Origin: Deuterostichococcus epilithicus
Lineage: Eukaryota; Chlorophyta; Trebouxiophyceae; Prasiolales; Stichococcaceae
Length of the DNA: 64,000 nucleotides
Assembly (NCBI GenBank): GCA_033439295.1
Contig: JAVTLE010000005.1
Coordinates: forward strand, 3,646,501-3,710,500
Direction of reading: 5' to 3'
Below the pieces are notes generated by a model. The model was not told where the DNA came from. It did no database searches and saw nothing but the letters and a program-made list of their open reading frames with translations. Both the position numbers and the translations under genes were made by a program. Of the stretch, positions 1 to 11,852 are shown one piece after another. Numbering within the stretch: position 1 is the first letter of the stretch; each line of letters begins with the position of its first letter.

Positions 1-25
1 CTGATGATAATTAATTGGCCTTCAG

Positions 26-291
26 GCGGCGGCGGTCAGCCAGCGGCAGCCGCGCCCGACAGCAGGCAGGCGCTGGTCAGCCGGCAGCAGGAAGCGGAAA
101 AGCTGCGTTCCAGGGTAGTGCACCTGCAGCAGATGGCGGCGCGGCACTCGCGGGACAAGGTCTTGGCGCCCCAGATCGCGCGGAAACTGGAAACGGCTCG
201 TGTGGCGCTGGCCGCCATTGAGGGGCAGCACCACTCCGCGCTCGCGTCGATCCAGGCAGCCGAGAAGCAGAAGCGGTGGACCAAGTTTTGA
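26..291 (+). CDS. 3' exon of an unrecognised gene (partial)
   Basis: Terminal exon of a plus-strand gene whose upstream part lies outside the window. A pyrimidine-rich acceptor (ttggccttcag) ends at base 25 and the frame stays open to TGA at 289-291. The roughly 88-residue tail starts with Gly/Ala/Pro-rich sequence. It continues as a charged helix with heptad-like spacing (RQQEAEKLRSRVVHLQQMAA, then KLETARVALAAIE), which suggests a C-terminal coiled coil ending in KRWTKF. I do not recognise the family. That it is coding rests on the clean acceptor, the open frame and the composition; function is unknown. Confidence 0.55.
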
Positions 292-753
292 AAGGCAATG
301 GTTTGTGCAGTTTTTTTGGCAGACGTTGCAAACATTTGTCGTGGGGATTCTGCTGGAGCACTTGTGCCAGCTCACCATGAAATTCGTCAACAGGCTTCGC
401 GCATGGTGTCATTGCAAACATATTGGATGCATTTGCAGCCACCGCTGTGCCACCAACCGCTGCGCAAATAGATATTCAGCTGGTAGAAGCACAAGCAGCG
501 TCCTCTTCTTATCCCAAAAACACTAGTGGTAGCATTGTACGTTGCACCAGCACTGGCCGAGAAAGGTCTAGCTGACCGTCGTTGGAAAGAGGCTGCACCA
601 TTCCTGGGGTGTCTCTCACATTGGACACCCACAAGCTGTCGCCAGGCTGCTCGCCGCCGCAGCAACGGCCGCGTGAGACTGTGCACTCTGCCCTGTCCGA
701 GGGCAGTCCTCTAGCGCCGCCCTGCGGCAGCGCCGCCCTGCCGCGGCGCCGCA
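292..753. other. Intergenic interval between convergent genes
   Basis: About 460 bp between the stop of the first plus-strand gene and the stop of the minus-strand TPR gene. It should hold both 3' untranslated regions. I see no further gene or structured element. Confidence 0.5.
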
Positions 754-3700
754 TCAGCCTCCCCCACCCTGCAGCAGCTGCTGGAACCACGGCTCGTCCC
801 GCACCCCCGCAAAGTCCGCGTCCCCGGCCAAGTCCTCTGCGCTGACGTGCCCGAGTGCCAGCAGCCGCCGCAGCGCCGCCGCGGCATCGCCGCCGCGCCC
901 GCACCCCGCCGCGGCGCACGCAAAGTTGTAGCGCACATCGCAGCGCTCGGCAAACAGCCCCAGCGGCTTGGGCTGCGCGGCAGACGGCATCCTGTTCTGC
1001 CACACCAATGCCAAGCCAGTGCCGCAGGGTGTGTGCGCGCTTGTTCGACAGTATGCCCGCGCAACTTCTGTCCTGCCCCTCATGCTTTGGACTTGAAGCA
1101 ACTGCTGCAGTGCTGCCGCCGCCTACCTGCCGCCGCCGCCGCTGCATCAATTGCCGGCTGCAGGCAACACGCTGGCTCGCCCCCGGTCCCGTGACACGCC
1201 CACGCACCATGTGGGGCTGGAACCGCGCTGCACCAGGCCCGGCAGCTGGCAAGGGCACAGGGAGCTGGAGGAGCACCCTCACCTGCGACAGCGCCGCGGC
1301 GTAGGCGTCCGCTGAGGCGCAGAAGTGCTGCACTACTGCGTCTAAAGCGCCGCCGGCGGCGCGCGCCACACCACCCAGGTGAGCGTGCGCCTCTGCAGTG
1401 CCCACCTGCGGATCAGTTACAAAGCAAGTTTCCAGATGGTTCCGGCGAAGTCCCGCCAAGGTGGCCAGGCATCTGTGTCCCACGCATGGCGTTAGTGTTG
1501 TGTCTCCGCCAGCGAATCCAGAGGCGCAGCTTCACGGTTTCGGTGAGGAGCACGGACCACGAGGTTACGGAACAAAAGGAGGAGTGAAGCTCACCAGTGC
1601 GTCAGAGTTGCCGGCGTGTATGGCCAGTGCCGCCGAGAAGCCTTCCGTCAGCGCAGCCCGTGCGGCAGCGGCCGCCGTCGCAGGATCGCCTGCTCGCTCC
1701 GCCTGGTATGGAAGAAGCAGTTCATGGAGCAGGCTCAAAATGGAACGCCTGATATTTACAGCGCCAAGCAGGCACTGCGGTGCGGCCAGGGGGCCGTGAC
1801 AGCCACTGGTGCAGCCTGCTGCCAAGTAAAGCGTTTCCAGCAGCTGCATCCCGCAAGGTCATCTCCGGGCGCCACTGCGCCATGCTAAAGCCTGCCAGCC
1901 TCCCGCTCCGAGAAGACACCAGATCAGCCTCCGCACGGTGACGAGGAGCTGCAGGGCCCTGGGGCAGTCCTAGGTTAGGGCAGTCCTGCAGCAAGATGCC
2001 GCATGCGATGCAGCAGAACCCTAAACCCTACATACCTGCGCCATGCGGACGTCGCCAAGGGCGTTGAGCGGCGCGGGGTCGGCACGGCTGAAGGCCGCGG
2101 ATGCCGCCAGCCGCTGCGCCGCCTGCTCCAGGGCCGCGTGTGCGGCGCCGGCGTCAAGCGAGTGCGTGCCGAGCGAGTGCAGCCCCACGCCCCAGTTGTG
2201 CAGCAGGCCTGTGGGGGGTGGCAGCTGCAGTCAGATCGTGGCTTTCAAAGTCTTCTGAGCGTGAGGCACCAACTGCCAGTCTTGCATCGGGGTGTGTGCT
2301 TCCACACTCCATCCCATGCCATGTGATGCTACGCTACACTTAGCGTTTGGGTGCCAGTTGTCTATCGGCATCACAGAGCTGCATTGCTTAGCTGGCACGC
2401 GCCTGGCAGGTCATCGCCCTGTTCTGACGACGACAGCGCGCAGGAAGCTTCGTACTCCACCATCGCCCGGCGGTACAGGGCAGCCCCCGCCTCGACGCTG
2501 TTGGAGTCACAAAGCCGCTCGGCGTGCGCCACCTGTCCAACCAGCATGCATCGGATTCAGTAACAATGCCATGACTGCTGTTCATTTGAACTGCGCCATC
2601 CTGGCGAAAGAGCACCGCCCACATCGCGGCAATGTTGGGAACACCACAGCCCCTCAGCGTGGGCGACCTGTCCTATCAGGCTGCACACCATCGATGCAGG
2701 TGCATCTCGTGCAGTTACACCATCGGCCACGCGGCATCACAGCGCCTCTTGGCGTGTGTCTGATGGCTAACCAACTTGAGCTTTCGAGTTCAGCTCTAGC
2801 TCGAGAACTCGAGATGGCCAAAGTTGGTTAGAGCTAGAGCTGAACTCGAAAGCTCAACCCGGATTCAAATCGTCTCAGACCTCATCAGTTCACCCACCAG
2901 CGCATCGGCTAGGTTGCTGTGCGTCATGGCATCCTCCTCCGCAGCCAGCGCCGCCTCGTAGGCGCCGCAGGCCGCGGCCAGCAGCGGCGCAGCGCCGCGG
3001 TCGCTGCCGTGCCGCAGGTACGCCGCGGCGCACAGCGCGTTGCCGGTTGCAACCGCCGCGTCCGCCCGCGACGTGCCGTCCGGCTCGCGCACCTGTGGGT
3101 TCGGGGCCACGAGGCGTCGCCGCCTGACGTGACATGACAAGCAACGTAGCCAGGCCTTGCTGGCCAGGCCTTATTGGGTGGCTGCCTCGTCATGTCCCCT
3201 TCAGTCAAGCGGCTGGGCACGTCGAGACGCAGGCCGCACGATCGGCGCCCCCCGACAAGGGTGGCCCGGAGCCTTGCGAGTTAGACTGCATGCCCTGATC
3301 TCGAGGCGGTTGCAGCCGCTGTCTGTAGGCCGTACTGTCGGCTCATCACGCCGCGGGCGCGCTTGCCGATCAGGTTGGGCGGCACACGCGCATCAGCGTC
3401 ATGCCCCCTACCTGCTGGAAGGCCTGCACCGCTCGCTCCAGCAGAGCGTTCGCATCGGCCTTTGCTGCCTGCTCGTGGGCGCGCTGCTCGTCGGGCAGCG
3501 CGGCTGCGGCTTCCATGATCGCGTCCGCCCGGCCCTGGAGCGATTCGCCAAGGCCAAATGCCGCCCGCGCCGCTGCGTCGGCGTCCGCCGCCGGTCCTGC
3601 CGCGGCGCACGCGCAGGCCGCCTCGAATTTGCCCTGTGGCATTGCATAATAGTTCTAGCATGCGAATGGTTACAAAGAGGGTTTGGCTGCATGGGTTTGA

Positions 3701-3983
3701 CCGCGAGGGCTGCATTTCAGCGAGCACTGAGCATCTGCCAGCGTCGCACCGCTGCCTGCTCGTACAGCGCCATGGCTGCGGATGGATCGCTCTGCTTCCT
3801 CTCTGCCCGCTGCTGCAGCGCCTCGGCGTCTGCGCAGCAGATACCCAGCCATGTTGCAGGTGAGCGCAACCGCCTGACATGCATGGCCTCAGGAAATGCG
3901 TGCGCGTTGCACCGTCCGCCCGTCACACCTCGAAGCAGCCCTGCTATCCCTTTCGAGCTTGCCTTCATCTGCCGCGGAGCCAT
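754..3983 (-). CDS. Tetratricopeptide-repeat protein, nine or so exons
   Basis: Exons read from high to low: 3929-3983 (ATG at 3983), 3750-3829, 3412-3633, 2898-3092, about 2440-2532, 2036-2208, 1595-1702, 1283-1405 and 754 to about 975 (stop 754-756). Most junctions are GT-AG and keep frame. The predicted protein is Ala-rich and helical, with repeated TPR-like pairs such as DPSAAMALYEQAA, NSVEAGAALYRRAMVEYEA and ALDAVVQHFCASADAYAAAL. It closes with a TPR-type capping stretch (YNFACAAAGCGRGGDAAAAL, then DEPWFQQLL). TPR proteins are protein-interaction scaffolds; the partner cannot be told from sequence. No transit peptide is obvious. The donor of the exon near 2440 is unclear. The intron before the 2532 exon holds two echoes of that exon and a long hairpin. 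Confidence 0.7.
2635..2760 (-). repeat. Two decayed echoes of a TPR-gene exon start
   Basis: The real exon starts at 2532 (minus strand) with GGACAG then GTGGCGCACGCC. A copy with its own acceptor starts at 2667: GGACAG then GTCGCCCACGCT, with GAGGGGC matching GAGCGGC further in. A weaker copy lies about 95 bp beyond (plus-strand ggcgtgtgtc at 2751, against ggcgtgcgcc at 2521). The three are spaced 135 and 95 bp apart. The copies do not keep an open frame through the exon and look non-functional. Confidence 0.7.
2768..2857. repeat. Perfect 27-bp inverted repeat (intronic hairpin)
   Basis: Bases 2776-2802 are the exact reverse complement of 2831-2857, with a 28-bp spacer. Inside this, 2768-2777 (taaccaactt) also complements 2821-2830 (aagttggtta), so two alternative foldings are possible. 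The spacer contains two CTCGAG palindromes. It lies in an intron of the TPR gene. It could be a short foldback or MITE-like element or an RNA hairpin; no coding capacity and no clear target-site duplication are visible. Confidence 0.85.
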
Positions 3984-4308
3984 GTTCACATCGTCACAGC
4001 AACTCAACACGGATCGGCAGTCGAGATCATATTTCAACCTTCCAAGTGCAAGCAGGGTCAGCGACACGTCTTTTCCAAAAAAAAATACAGAATCGTTTCG
4101 GATACGCAGGGACTGCAAACGCGGCGTGCCACTCATTCAGAGTTGCAGCAGTTGTGTGAACACTCTATATTTGACGAAAATGAAACTATTATTATTTAAT
4201 TTTTGTCCATCCCAGCTGTCGCCCATGTGTTCAGGCCCATCTGCTCAGGCCGAACCACAGGTGGAAAGCAACGCAGCAAGACATTGTCCTAATTCAGGCT
4301 CCACACTC
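3984..4308. other. Gap between two minus-strand genes
   Basis: About 325 bp holding the TPR gene's upstream region and the 3' UTR of the AAA ATPase gene. It is more A/T-rich than its surroundings near 4070-4200 (runs such as aaaaaaaa and attattattt). No gene seen. Confidence 0.5.
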
Positions 4309-7300
4309 TCAAACGCCCCAGCCATCGTCCTCTTCGTCCTCCCGCATCGCGTCGCCGCCGCCCAGCGCCGCGTACTTTGCGCCGTGGCGGGCGTCGTATG
4401 CCTCGTAGCGCGCCACCTCGTGCGGTTCCACTGTCGCCTTCACCGCCCGCGTGGCCGTCTGCAGCGCAGCAGCCAGTGCATAAGTACAAGGTAATCGAGG
4501 GCGCTGGGCAGGTCGCCTGATTGTTGCAGCGCCACCTCGTGCGGATCCACAGTCGCCCTGCCCGCCCGCATATCTGTCTGCAGCAGCAGTGAGGCACCCA
4601 ATGTGGGAGCCATGTCAGGTCTCGGCTTTGTGGTAAGGCTGCTTGCCCTTCACGCGCCGCCGCGGCAGGGCTGGCTTGACTGCAGATGAGTCGGCAGCGA
4701 TCAAGAAGAACCGATATGCCGCTGCTATCAGACAGGTGCCACCAACTGACTCGTTCCCTGAACAGAAAGAAAAGGATTGGCCCACGATCATTGGATCGTG
4801 CCGCTCAAGCCTCAGTCGCACATCCCTCGGCGCTGGTGCGCCTCCGCCTGCGATTGCGACTCTGCGGCGCAACGCCAGGTGCTTTCCGAGACACGCCACG
4901 CCTCTGAGGCCGGAAGGAGATCCGGCGAGGACAGGCAGGGAGCTTCAGCAACAATCCTCAAGGAGCCCGCGACGCCCCGGACCTGCTGTGGACCCGCCAA
5001 AATCCCGCACCCACCTTGAAGTCACGAAGCACCACAGGGCGCAGGTCCTCCGGTTTCAGGTCGGCGAATGCGGCGCCGGCGGCCGCGCGGGCGGCATCCC
5101 GCAGCGGCCCCGCGCACGCCTCCTGCAGCAGGTCCCGCATGTCCGAGCCGGAGTAGCCGGCCGTGCGCTCCACCACCTGAGGCAGAAGGTGGAAGGAGCA
5201 AGGGCGGCGTTGCCACCGGCGGCAGACTGCAAGAAATTCGGTGGATTCCGTCGGCTGTGCACCCCTCCGTTGCAGTGGGTCCCGTATGTCCGAGCTGGAG
5301 CAGCCTGCCGCTCGTTCCACCACCTGTGGCTGGCGAAATCGGGGTACGTGAAGAGAAAAAAGTGTGAAAATGGTGGGGCTGAAGGAATGGGAGGGGTACA
5401 GCATCGCCGCACAAATGACTCGGCGGCTGGCAGCGCAGTCGAACTCAAGGTGGGAGCTTTCGCCTCTTGTGGTGTGTTGAGTCTGAGTTGAGTCTGCTCA
5501 ACACGGAAATACTGCCTTGCATGCACATTCTTGCTGACGGGTGCCGGGCGGTTTCGATGACTTATGACAAGTCATCTGCATAGCGGCCCGCATCCTGCAG
5601 ATAGATGTCAGACGCCTCTAGCTGTGAGGCAGCAGGGAGCGCACCTTGTCACGCTCGGCGTCGCCGAGGTCCACCGCAATGTCGCCCTTGCCTGCAGCAG
5701 GCACGGGAGCGGGCTGTGCTCAGCTCAGACCCGCGGCGGCTCCGCACCTTAACCGTCACACCTGTTCACGATGAGAGGAAGCAGCGATGCCCTGGAGACC
5801 TGTGCACTGACGGGCGTCTGCTCACATTGCACGTGTCCTGGAGACAATGAGGAAGGTGCTGGTCTCTGGAGTGGCTGTCACCCTAAACCCATTTACCCAG
5901 GGCGCGATCTAGCATGAGGCGGCGCGCCGCGGCGCAGGGCAGCGGGATGTACAGCTGCTTCGGCAGCCGCCGCCGCGCGGCCTCGTCCAGCTCCTGCATT
6001 GGAATAGGCGCGATTCGATGAGCGAATGTGAGGCGACATGCTCAGCTGCAGCAGTGAATGGCGGCTGGCTGCAAGGCTGCCCGAGCAGCTCCCGTGCAGG
6101 TGTGGCGGCCGCCCACTGCAGCATGAAAGGGCAGAACGTTGTACGCCCTGCACCGGGCATCCTGCGCCGTGAAATCTGACGTCACGAACAGCCGCTTCAC
6201 GGCCCTCAGCTGGCAGCAAGCCCTGGTGGGGCATGGAAGGCAGCGTGCCTCGGGCCGGTTGGTGGCGGCGACCAGCAGGATGCGGCGGTCGGCGGTGGCC
6301 GCGTCCACACCCTCCATCTGCGTCAAGATCTCCGTCTTGAGGCGCCGGCTGGCCTCGTGCTCGCCTGCAGCGTCAACAAACACAGAAGTCTTGACCCCGC
6401 CTCTGATGCTCGGGACCCGGCACCGGGGCAGCCGCGGCGGCGCTGCTGCCCGTGTGAGGGTGTTTAAGGAATGAAAGGGCCTCGTCCTTGGTGTTGTCCG
6501 CTGCAGTCAGCGTGCCCGCCATGCCAGGGGGCTAGCACTGTCCCCATCCCTCGTGGATGGGACTGCTGTCCTTAGGCAATGCGTGCCTGCGCCCTTTTTA
6601 TGGGGAGAGAGGGACTTAGCAACAGAGCGAATTCTGGTGTCTGGCACCCCTGTCAACATTGCGCCTATATTCAGCAAAGCCTGTCAGCACCAGCGATATC
6701 AACCTCTCGTCTGCCAGCTGAGCGAGAACATGAGGGACGCCTGTCATCCGTTGACTGTTGGGCACAGCACACCGCACCTTCGGCCTTGCGGGCGGACAGT
6801 ATGGAGTCGATCTCGTCGATGAAGATGACCGCAGGCTGCAGGCACTCTGCAACCGTGAACAGCGCTCGAACCATCTTCTCGCCCTCCCCGATCCTGCGGC
6901 AGAGCCAATAAAAAACCGATCTGCAACGAACCCTGTGTGCATAAGAGAACTCACGCCGGCTTGGGGCGTGCGAAGGCGCTGCGGCAGGCGGGAAGCGCAG
7001 CTGTGCCCCTGCAGTGCGGCTCCGGCTTTGCTCATGCAGGCTCACGGGTTTGCAGCCCGCCATGAAAGTAGCTGTCTCGACCCCATCGGCGCCGCCGCCC
7101 CTGTCGCCGGGTGGATCGAATGCTGTTGAATTACTGTTCGGATATATAAGAGGCTGCTCACCACTTGGAGGTCAGGGAGGAGGCGGAAATGGAGAAGAAG
7201 GTGGCGCGGATGTTGGAAGCAATCGCGCGCCCGATGAGCGTCTTGCCCGTGCCTGGCGGCCCGAACAGGAGCAGCCCCCGCGCTGGGGCGCGCGCCCCCT

Positions 7301-10300
7301 GCAACAGGGGTCCAAACATCGTGGCGCCCTGATCCCGGTGTTGTACCTGATTGCATGCAATCCTTGCGGCGGCGGCTACCGAATTGCCGAGGGAGCAGCT
7401 CCCGGATGGCTGCCAGTGAGGCTGCAGCCGAGACTGGGCAGCATGCAAGCATGGGAGGCTGGGTTCAGCCCGAGACTCTGAACCCTGATGTGGGTGAGGG
7501 ATCCCACCGTGCATAGCGCCGGATTGAGCATGGGCCACACTACCAGCTCCTGCAGCAGATCCTTCGCAGCCTGCGGGCCGAGCAGACATGATCATGGGGG
7601 TTATCCCCGTGCACGGCTTCCGAATGACGAGTATGGCACTTCTCGACAGCTTCTGTTAAGCCGGTCCGCAACCAGGTGCGTCGCCTGCCATGGGCGCAGC
7701 GACCGCCTTCTGCCGTGAGCGCGCGACGGCGAAGTCGCGAAGGGGCCTCAGACTGTGTTCTAGCGGACCTCCCCCACCATACCTTCCTCATGGCGTTCTG
7801 CATCGGGCTGCATGCAGCCAGCGGCGCAGCACGAAAAGGGTTGGTTTGTGTGGGACCCCGAGGGGTGGCCTGCGGCTCAGAGCATGTCAGGAAGGGCGTG
7901 CCTGCTGGCCGGCGACGTCGTCCCAGGAGGTGGGCCGCCCGGCGCCGGCGGCCACAACGCCATTGCACACCTGATCCACCAGCGCCGGGTCGCCCAGTTT
8001 AGCGATCGCCTCCGGTACCTGCCCCTCGGGGCCTGCACACGAGCGGACGATCTCGAGCTGCGAGGGTGATGTGTCCGGGCTGCCTTGCCGACGTCTGACG
8101 ATTGCTGGTCCTCCAGAACTTGGCGCACCGGCACCAGGTTCATCTTGCAGATACGTTCTACAGGTACTGGGGAACTTTCAAGACGGTTAGACTTTCATCC
8201 AGCTTCTCCAGGGTGTGTGCCGCTCGACAGGGATCTGCAAGACGACAGGTTGCCAACCAGGCACTACAGGGTGGTGCTGCTTGCCAGGACTGGTTCGTGT
8301 CACCTGCGTCCTGCGCACCTGCCAGCAGCTGCAGCGTGTTGGCGCTGTAGGGGCTCTCGGCGTCGCCGCCATCCTCACCAGCTGTGCCGCCACCCACGCC
8401 GCCGCCGCCGCCACCGGCGCCTTGCACCCGGGGCGGCTTGAAGCCGCCCCGTGCTGTGCCTGTACGCGTGGTGGCAGATCTGCTTGACAACACCCTATCA
8501 ATGTTGCGGGTGTGAAAGGTGGATGGTGCCACGCTTGCAACAACACTCTGCAAATTCCACAGAGCCGCTACATGCAGATCTTTTGAGCAGACAGCCAATG
8601 GAGGCCGGGAGATGTAATGAGCAAGTCGAATAGGTCACCATTGGCGCCGCCGCCGCGGCCAGCCAGCACCGCCCGCGTCGCTAGCCGCGCGACGCCAGTA
8701 GGGCCCTGGCCGCCGCCGGCGNCAGCGGCCCTCACAGGCGGCTCTGCGCCTGGCGGCGGCCGCGGGGGTACGTAGTGCTGCCCCTTGGCCCGCAGCTCGG
8801 CCGCCAGCTTGGCGCGCGCCGTCTGGAAACCGCCCCCGGGCTCTGACGCCTGTGGTGGCGGCAAGCCCGCAGTCGCAGCGGGGCCTAGATGACTGCCGCA
8901 GGTCCGCTCGGCCAGGGGGGAGGAGATGCATGCAGCACACATGCACCCGTCCTCAGCTGCCGACCATGGCCGCCGCTCGCAGACTGGGGCAGGAGGCATC
9001 GGACTGAGGCCGGCGCAGCCTCCTCCATGAGCGATCGGACTCGGTCTCCCAATCGCTGACTCGCATGTCACTCGGATGCAGATCAGCCGGCGAGCAGGAG
9101 AAGCGTACCGGTGCAGCATCCTCGACATCCATAGCCTCCCCACCGTCCGTGTCCCGAGCGGCCTTGCCCGCCCACCGCTCATGCGCCGCGCCTGCAGCGC
9201 AGGTGCTGCTTTCCAGCCATGCAAGACATCCGAGACTGCAATACCTTTGCACGGGGGGTTCACTCAAGCATGGCACGTCGTTCGCAAGGGTGCATTCGCC
9301 AACGTGCCCGAGCCTGTTTGCGCCCCCGCCTCATGATCATCTCAAAATTATTCCAGCAGCCGAGGACCCCCCTTCAGCTTGCATTGGGCAGCCGAAGGTT
9401 ACCATTCTCGCACCCATGTTCTTGAGCTTGCCCTGGGCGTCCCGCTTCCGCTCGTGCGACTCTTGAAGCCCAAGATCCGCTGTTGGTGCCGCTGCTGTCG
9501 GGACCGGCGGCGGCGGCGGCGGCGGCGGCTTCATCACCGGCGCAAACGCGATGTGCTGCTGCCGCATCCGCCCTGCGCTGTGCCTGCCGCCCGTTGCCTG
9601 GCCGCTGTCCGCTTCTTGCTGCCACTCGTCCTGCTGCCAGCCTGCACCGCCGCCCGAGTGACTGCGCGTGCCGCCGCCGGTCTCCATAGCAGAGTACAGG
9701 CCAGGGCTGGGCGCCCTGAGTCCGATGCTTGCCGCTGCCATTGGCTCCGTGGCCGCTTCCACAAAGCGTGCAGGCGCAGCTGCGCAGCTGTTTCGGCGCT
9801 CACCCATTGCCGCCTGCAGGGCCGTGTGCGTCAGGTGAGTCGGCCGCGGCGGCGGCAGCAGCGGCGGCTGCGGCTGTTGTGCCGGCTGCTGCGCCACTGC
9901 CGGCTGTGCTGTCGCATTCTCGTAGGCCAGCAGCTCCCGCAGCGGCCCTGAAGTCTTGCGTGCTGCCTCGAGCATAATTGGACAGCCAGGACTGACATCA
10001 AAGATGAAATCACGGCCGGCGCCTGCTGCCTCAAGCAGATCTGCCGTCTGGTCCTCCCTGCATCAAGCATGACTAAAGTAACCAATGTTTCCAGGGCTCA
10101 AGCTCAACAGTGTTCATACCCTGGTCACATTCACCGCAGCAACTGAAACTGCAATAAGATCAGCACCTTGCGTGCAGGCAACCCTGCATGCAAGCACAAT
10201 CCTACACACAGCTTCGACGTACTACTGCCTCGTGCACAATGCCAGCTCCTGGCGCTGGCAATCACCTTGATAAAGACAATAGTCGTGGCCCTGAACCCTG

Positions 10301-10822
10301 GAACCCATGGCGCACCTCGCAAGCTCGGGGCGGGAAAGCAAGCTCGTGAGGTGGCGGCCGCAGGTCTGCAGCAGCGGCGCCGCGTGTGCGCGGGTGGCGT
10401 CCTCCGCCAGCGCCTCCGCCGCCAGGAAGCACCGCAGCTCAAGCCAGAGCACCTGTCGGCCCACGCAACAGCCTCAGCGAGCACTCCTCAGTCCTGATCA
10501 GTCGTTGTGCACGCAGCGCGCAGACACGCAGCTGGCGATGGCGAGCTATTTTCAGTCGCATGGCGTGCATGCGGCGGTGTGCTGTGCACGTCGTGGACAT
10601 TTGCATAGAGCCGGATCAGTGCATGCTGCTGTGCATATGGCATCCAGGCTGACGTGTGCACGCATGCAACGCTCGTCGATCAACGATCAAACCAACCTGC
10701 GCCTGCTGCAGCTGGCCAACAGCCTCGGCTTGCTCCGCGCCGAACAGCAGGCGCTGCAGCCGTGTGCCTTTGTTCATGTTTTCGTCAGAGAGCACCATTG
10801 CAGGTGCCGTGACGTCCGCCAT
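4309..10822 (-). CDS. FIGL1: Fidgetin-like 1 AAA ATPase
   Basis: Fourteen exons, high to low: 10697-10822, 10316-10452, about 9412-10057, 8639-8849, 8319-8459, 7902-8032, 7508-7570, 7162-7298, 6778-6893, 6249-6364, 5897-5993, 5645-5691, 5015-5176, 4309-4458. About 760 residues. Visible: the FQTARAKL motif typical of FIGL1 linkers, [17 protein letters not shown], Walker [24 protein letters not shown], Walker [47 protein letters not shown] and [15 protein letters not shown]1 proteins remodel RAD51/DMC1 filaments and limit meiotic crossovers. The tail is unusual: after the usual final helix it adds an acidic end (DEEDDGWGV). Two introns, starting at 7901 and 6248, have GC donors. Base 8722 is unresolved. 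The extent of the 9412-10057 exon is the least certain. Confidence 0.92.
4527..4577 (-). repeat. Echo of the last FIGL1 exon start
   Basis: The last exon begins at 4458 after CTGCAG. A copy begins at 4577 after CTGCAG, 119 bp upstream. By hand count about 40 of the first 49 bases match, including CCGCACGAGGTGGCGC. The copy then diverges. Confidence 0.85.
5230..5323 (-). repeat. Echo of the penultimate FIGL1 exon
   Basis: The real exon starts at 5176 and encodes [19 protein letters not shown] copy with its own CAG starts at 5323 and reads [18 protein letters not shown] before losing similarity; spacing is 147 bp. It even keeps the real exon's frame for a while, so it could be confused with an alternative exon. 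Confidence 0.9.
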
Positions 10823-11852
10823 GCGGGTTCACTGGCCTTGTGCAGCGAGCGCCACTGCCAGCTGTCTGCTAATTGATCAAGCAGACAGTATATCCGCTAA
10901 GATGATATGTTCAAACTGAGACTGCAAAGCGCTCCAAAGGTCTTCCACGCTCGACAAGCACGTGCTTAATGCGCTCAAATCTGTGCCAACTGTAGCTCCA
11001 CCTTGAGTCTGATCGTCGGTCGCGTCGATCGGACTGTCTGAAGAATCTAGCTCAGCTTAAGATCGTCAGGGCGATGGCATCTGACCGTGTCCTGTGCTTT
11101 GCAAAGCATGCTCAGCAGGCGAGTGCAGACTGTCCCGCTAAAGTTCACGGCTGTGTCTCAGACGCGTGTGGAAAGCCAACAGCGACAGTTGCGACGATCT
11201 CAAAGGAGAAGCTGACGGGCAACAAAGCTAAACAAGAGCGAATGGTGGGCGATTCGGCAAGTGCACTTCAAACATTCGATTTGCCAGCCGGCCCTGTAGC
11301 ATGCAAGCCATCACACGGTCACAGGTTCTGCAACCAACTCCAGCAAGTAGTCAGGCCCACAGCCGTCTGCGTGTTCAGCTGGCTGCAGCTTTCAAAGCTC
11401 TGCAGGCAAGGTCGATTCATATAGCTCAGTGGTTCTGCTCGCAAATTTTTCTGCCCAACGTTGCCGTTGTTGTACCCGCAGCGATGGAAACGGGTTCCAA
11501 AGCGCGAGCGGGCGGGATGCGCTCAAGCGGGATTGGTCAAGCGTGCAACACAGACGGAGGAGGCACCTGATCTGAGGAGCTGTCCAGCCGGGAGGGCGGT
11601 TACTTCACCAGCGCCAAACTCAAGTCCCCACCGCTCGCGAGCCTCTCGCATGCGCTCAAAGCATTCTGTGAGCTGCTACAGCTGACGTTGTCGTGGATAG
11701 TACCATTGCCAACCCGGCAGTGGCATGACAGGCTGAGTGTTCACACGGCAGAGCCCTGGTGAGACAGTACGAAGTCAGAGCCCCGCTCAATCCAGGAGCG
11801 CCAGGCCTAGAGTCCTCATCCAAGTCGCCCGAGGACCACCCGAGCGCAGCGC
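10823..11852. other. Intergenic region, FIGL1 promoter side
   Basis: About 1 kb between the FIGL1 start and the stop of the sulfate-transporter gene, both on the minus strand. Expected to hold the FIGL1 promoter and the other gene's 3' UTR. Open frames here have no family features. A tRNA A-box-like string at 11422 has no matching T-arm. Confidence 0.5.

Noticed and set aside
509-1483. 324-codon open frame on the minus strand
   Set aside because: It runs through introns of the TPR gene in a different frame from the supported exons and contains Arg/Ala low-complexity sequence only.
3157-4494. 445-codon open frame on the plus strand
   Set aside because: It lies antisense to two supported genes (TPR and FIGL1 exons) and crosses their splice sites. 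The composition is Arg/Ala/Cys-rich, typical of antisense GC-rich frames.
11422-11500. Possible tRNA gene (tagctcagtgg followed by gggttccaaa)
   Set aside because: The T-arm does not pair, no acceptor stem can be formed, and the spacing does not suit a tRNA with or without an intron.
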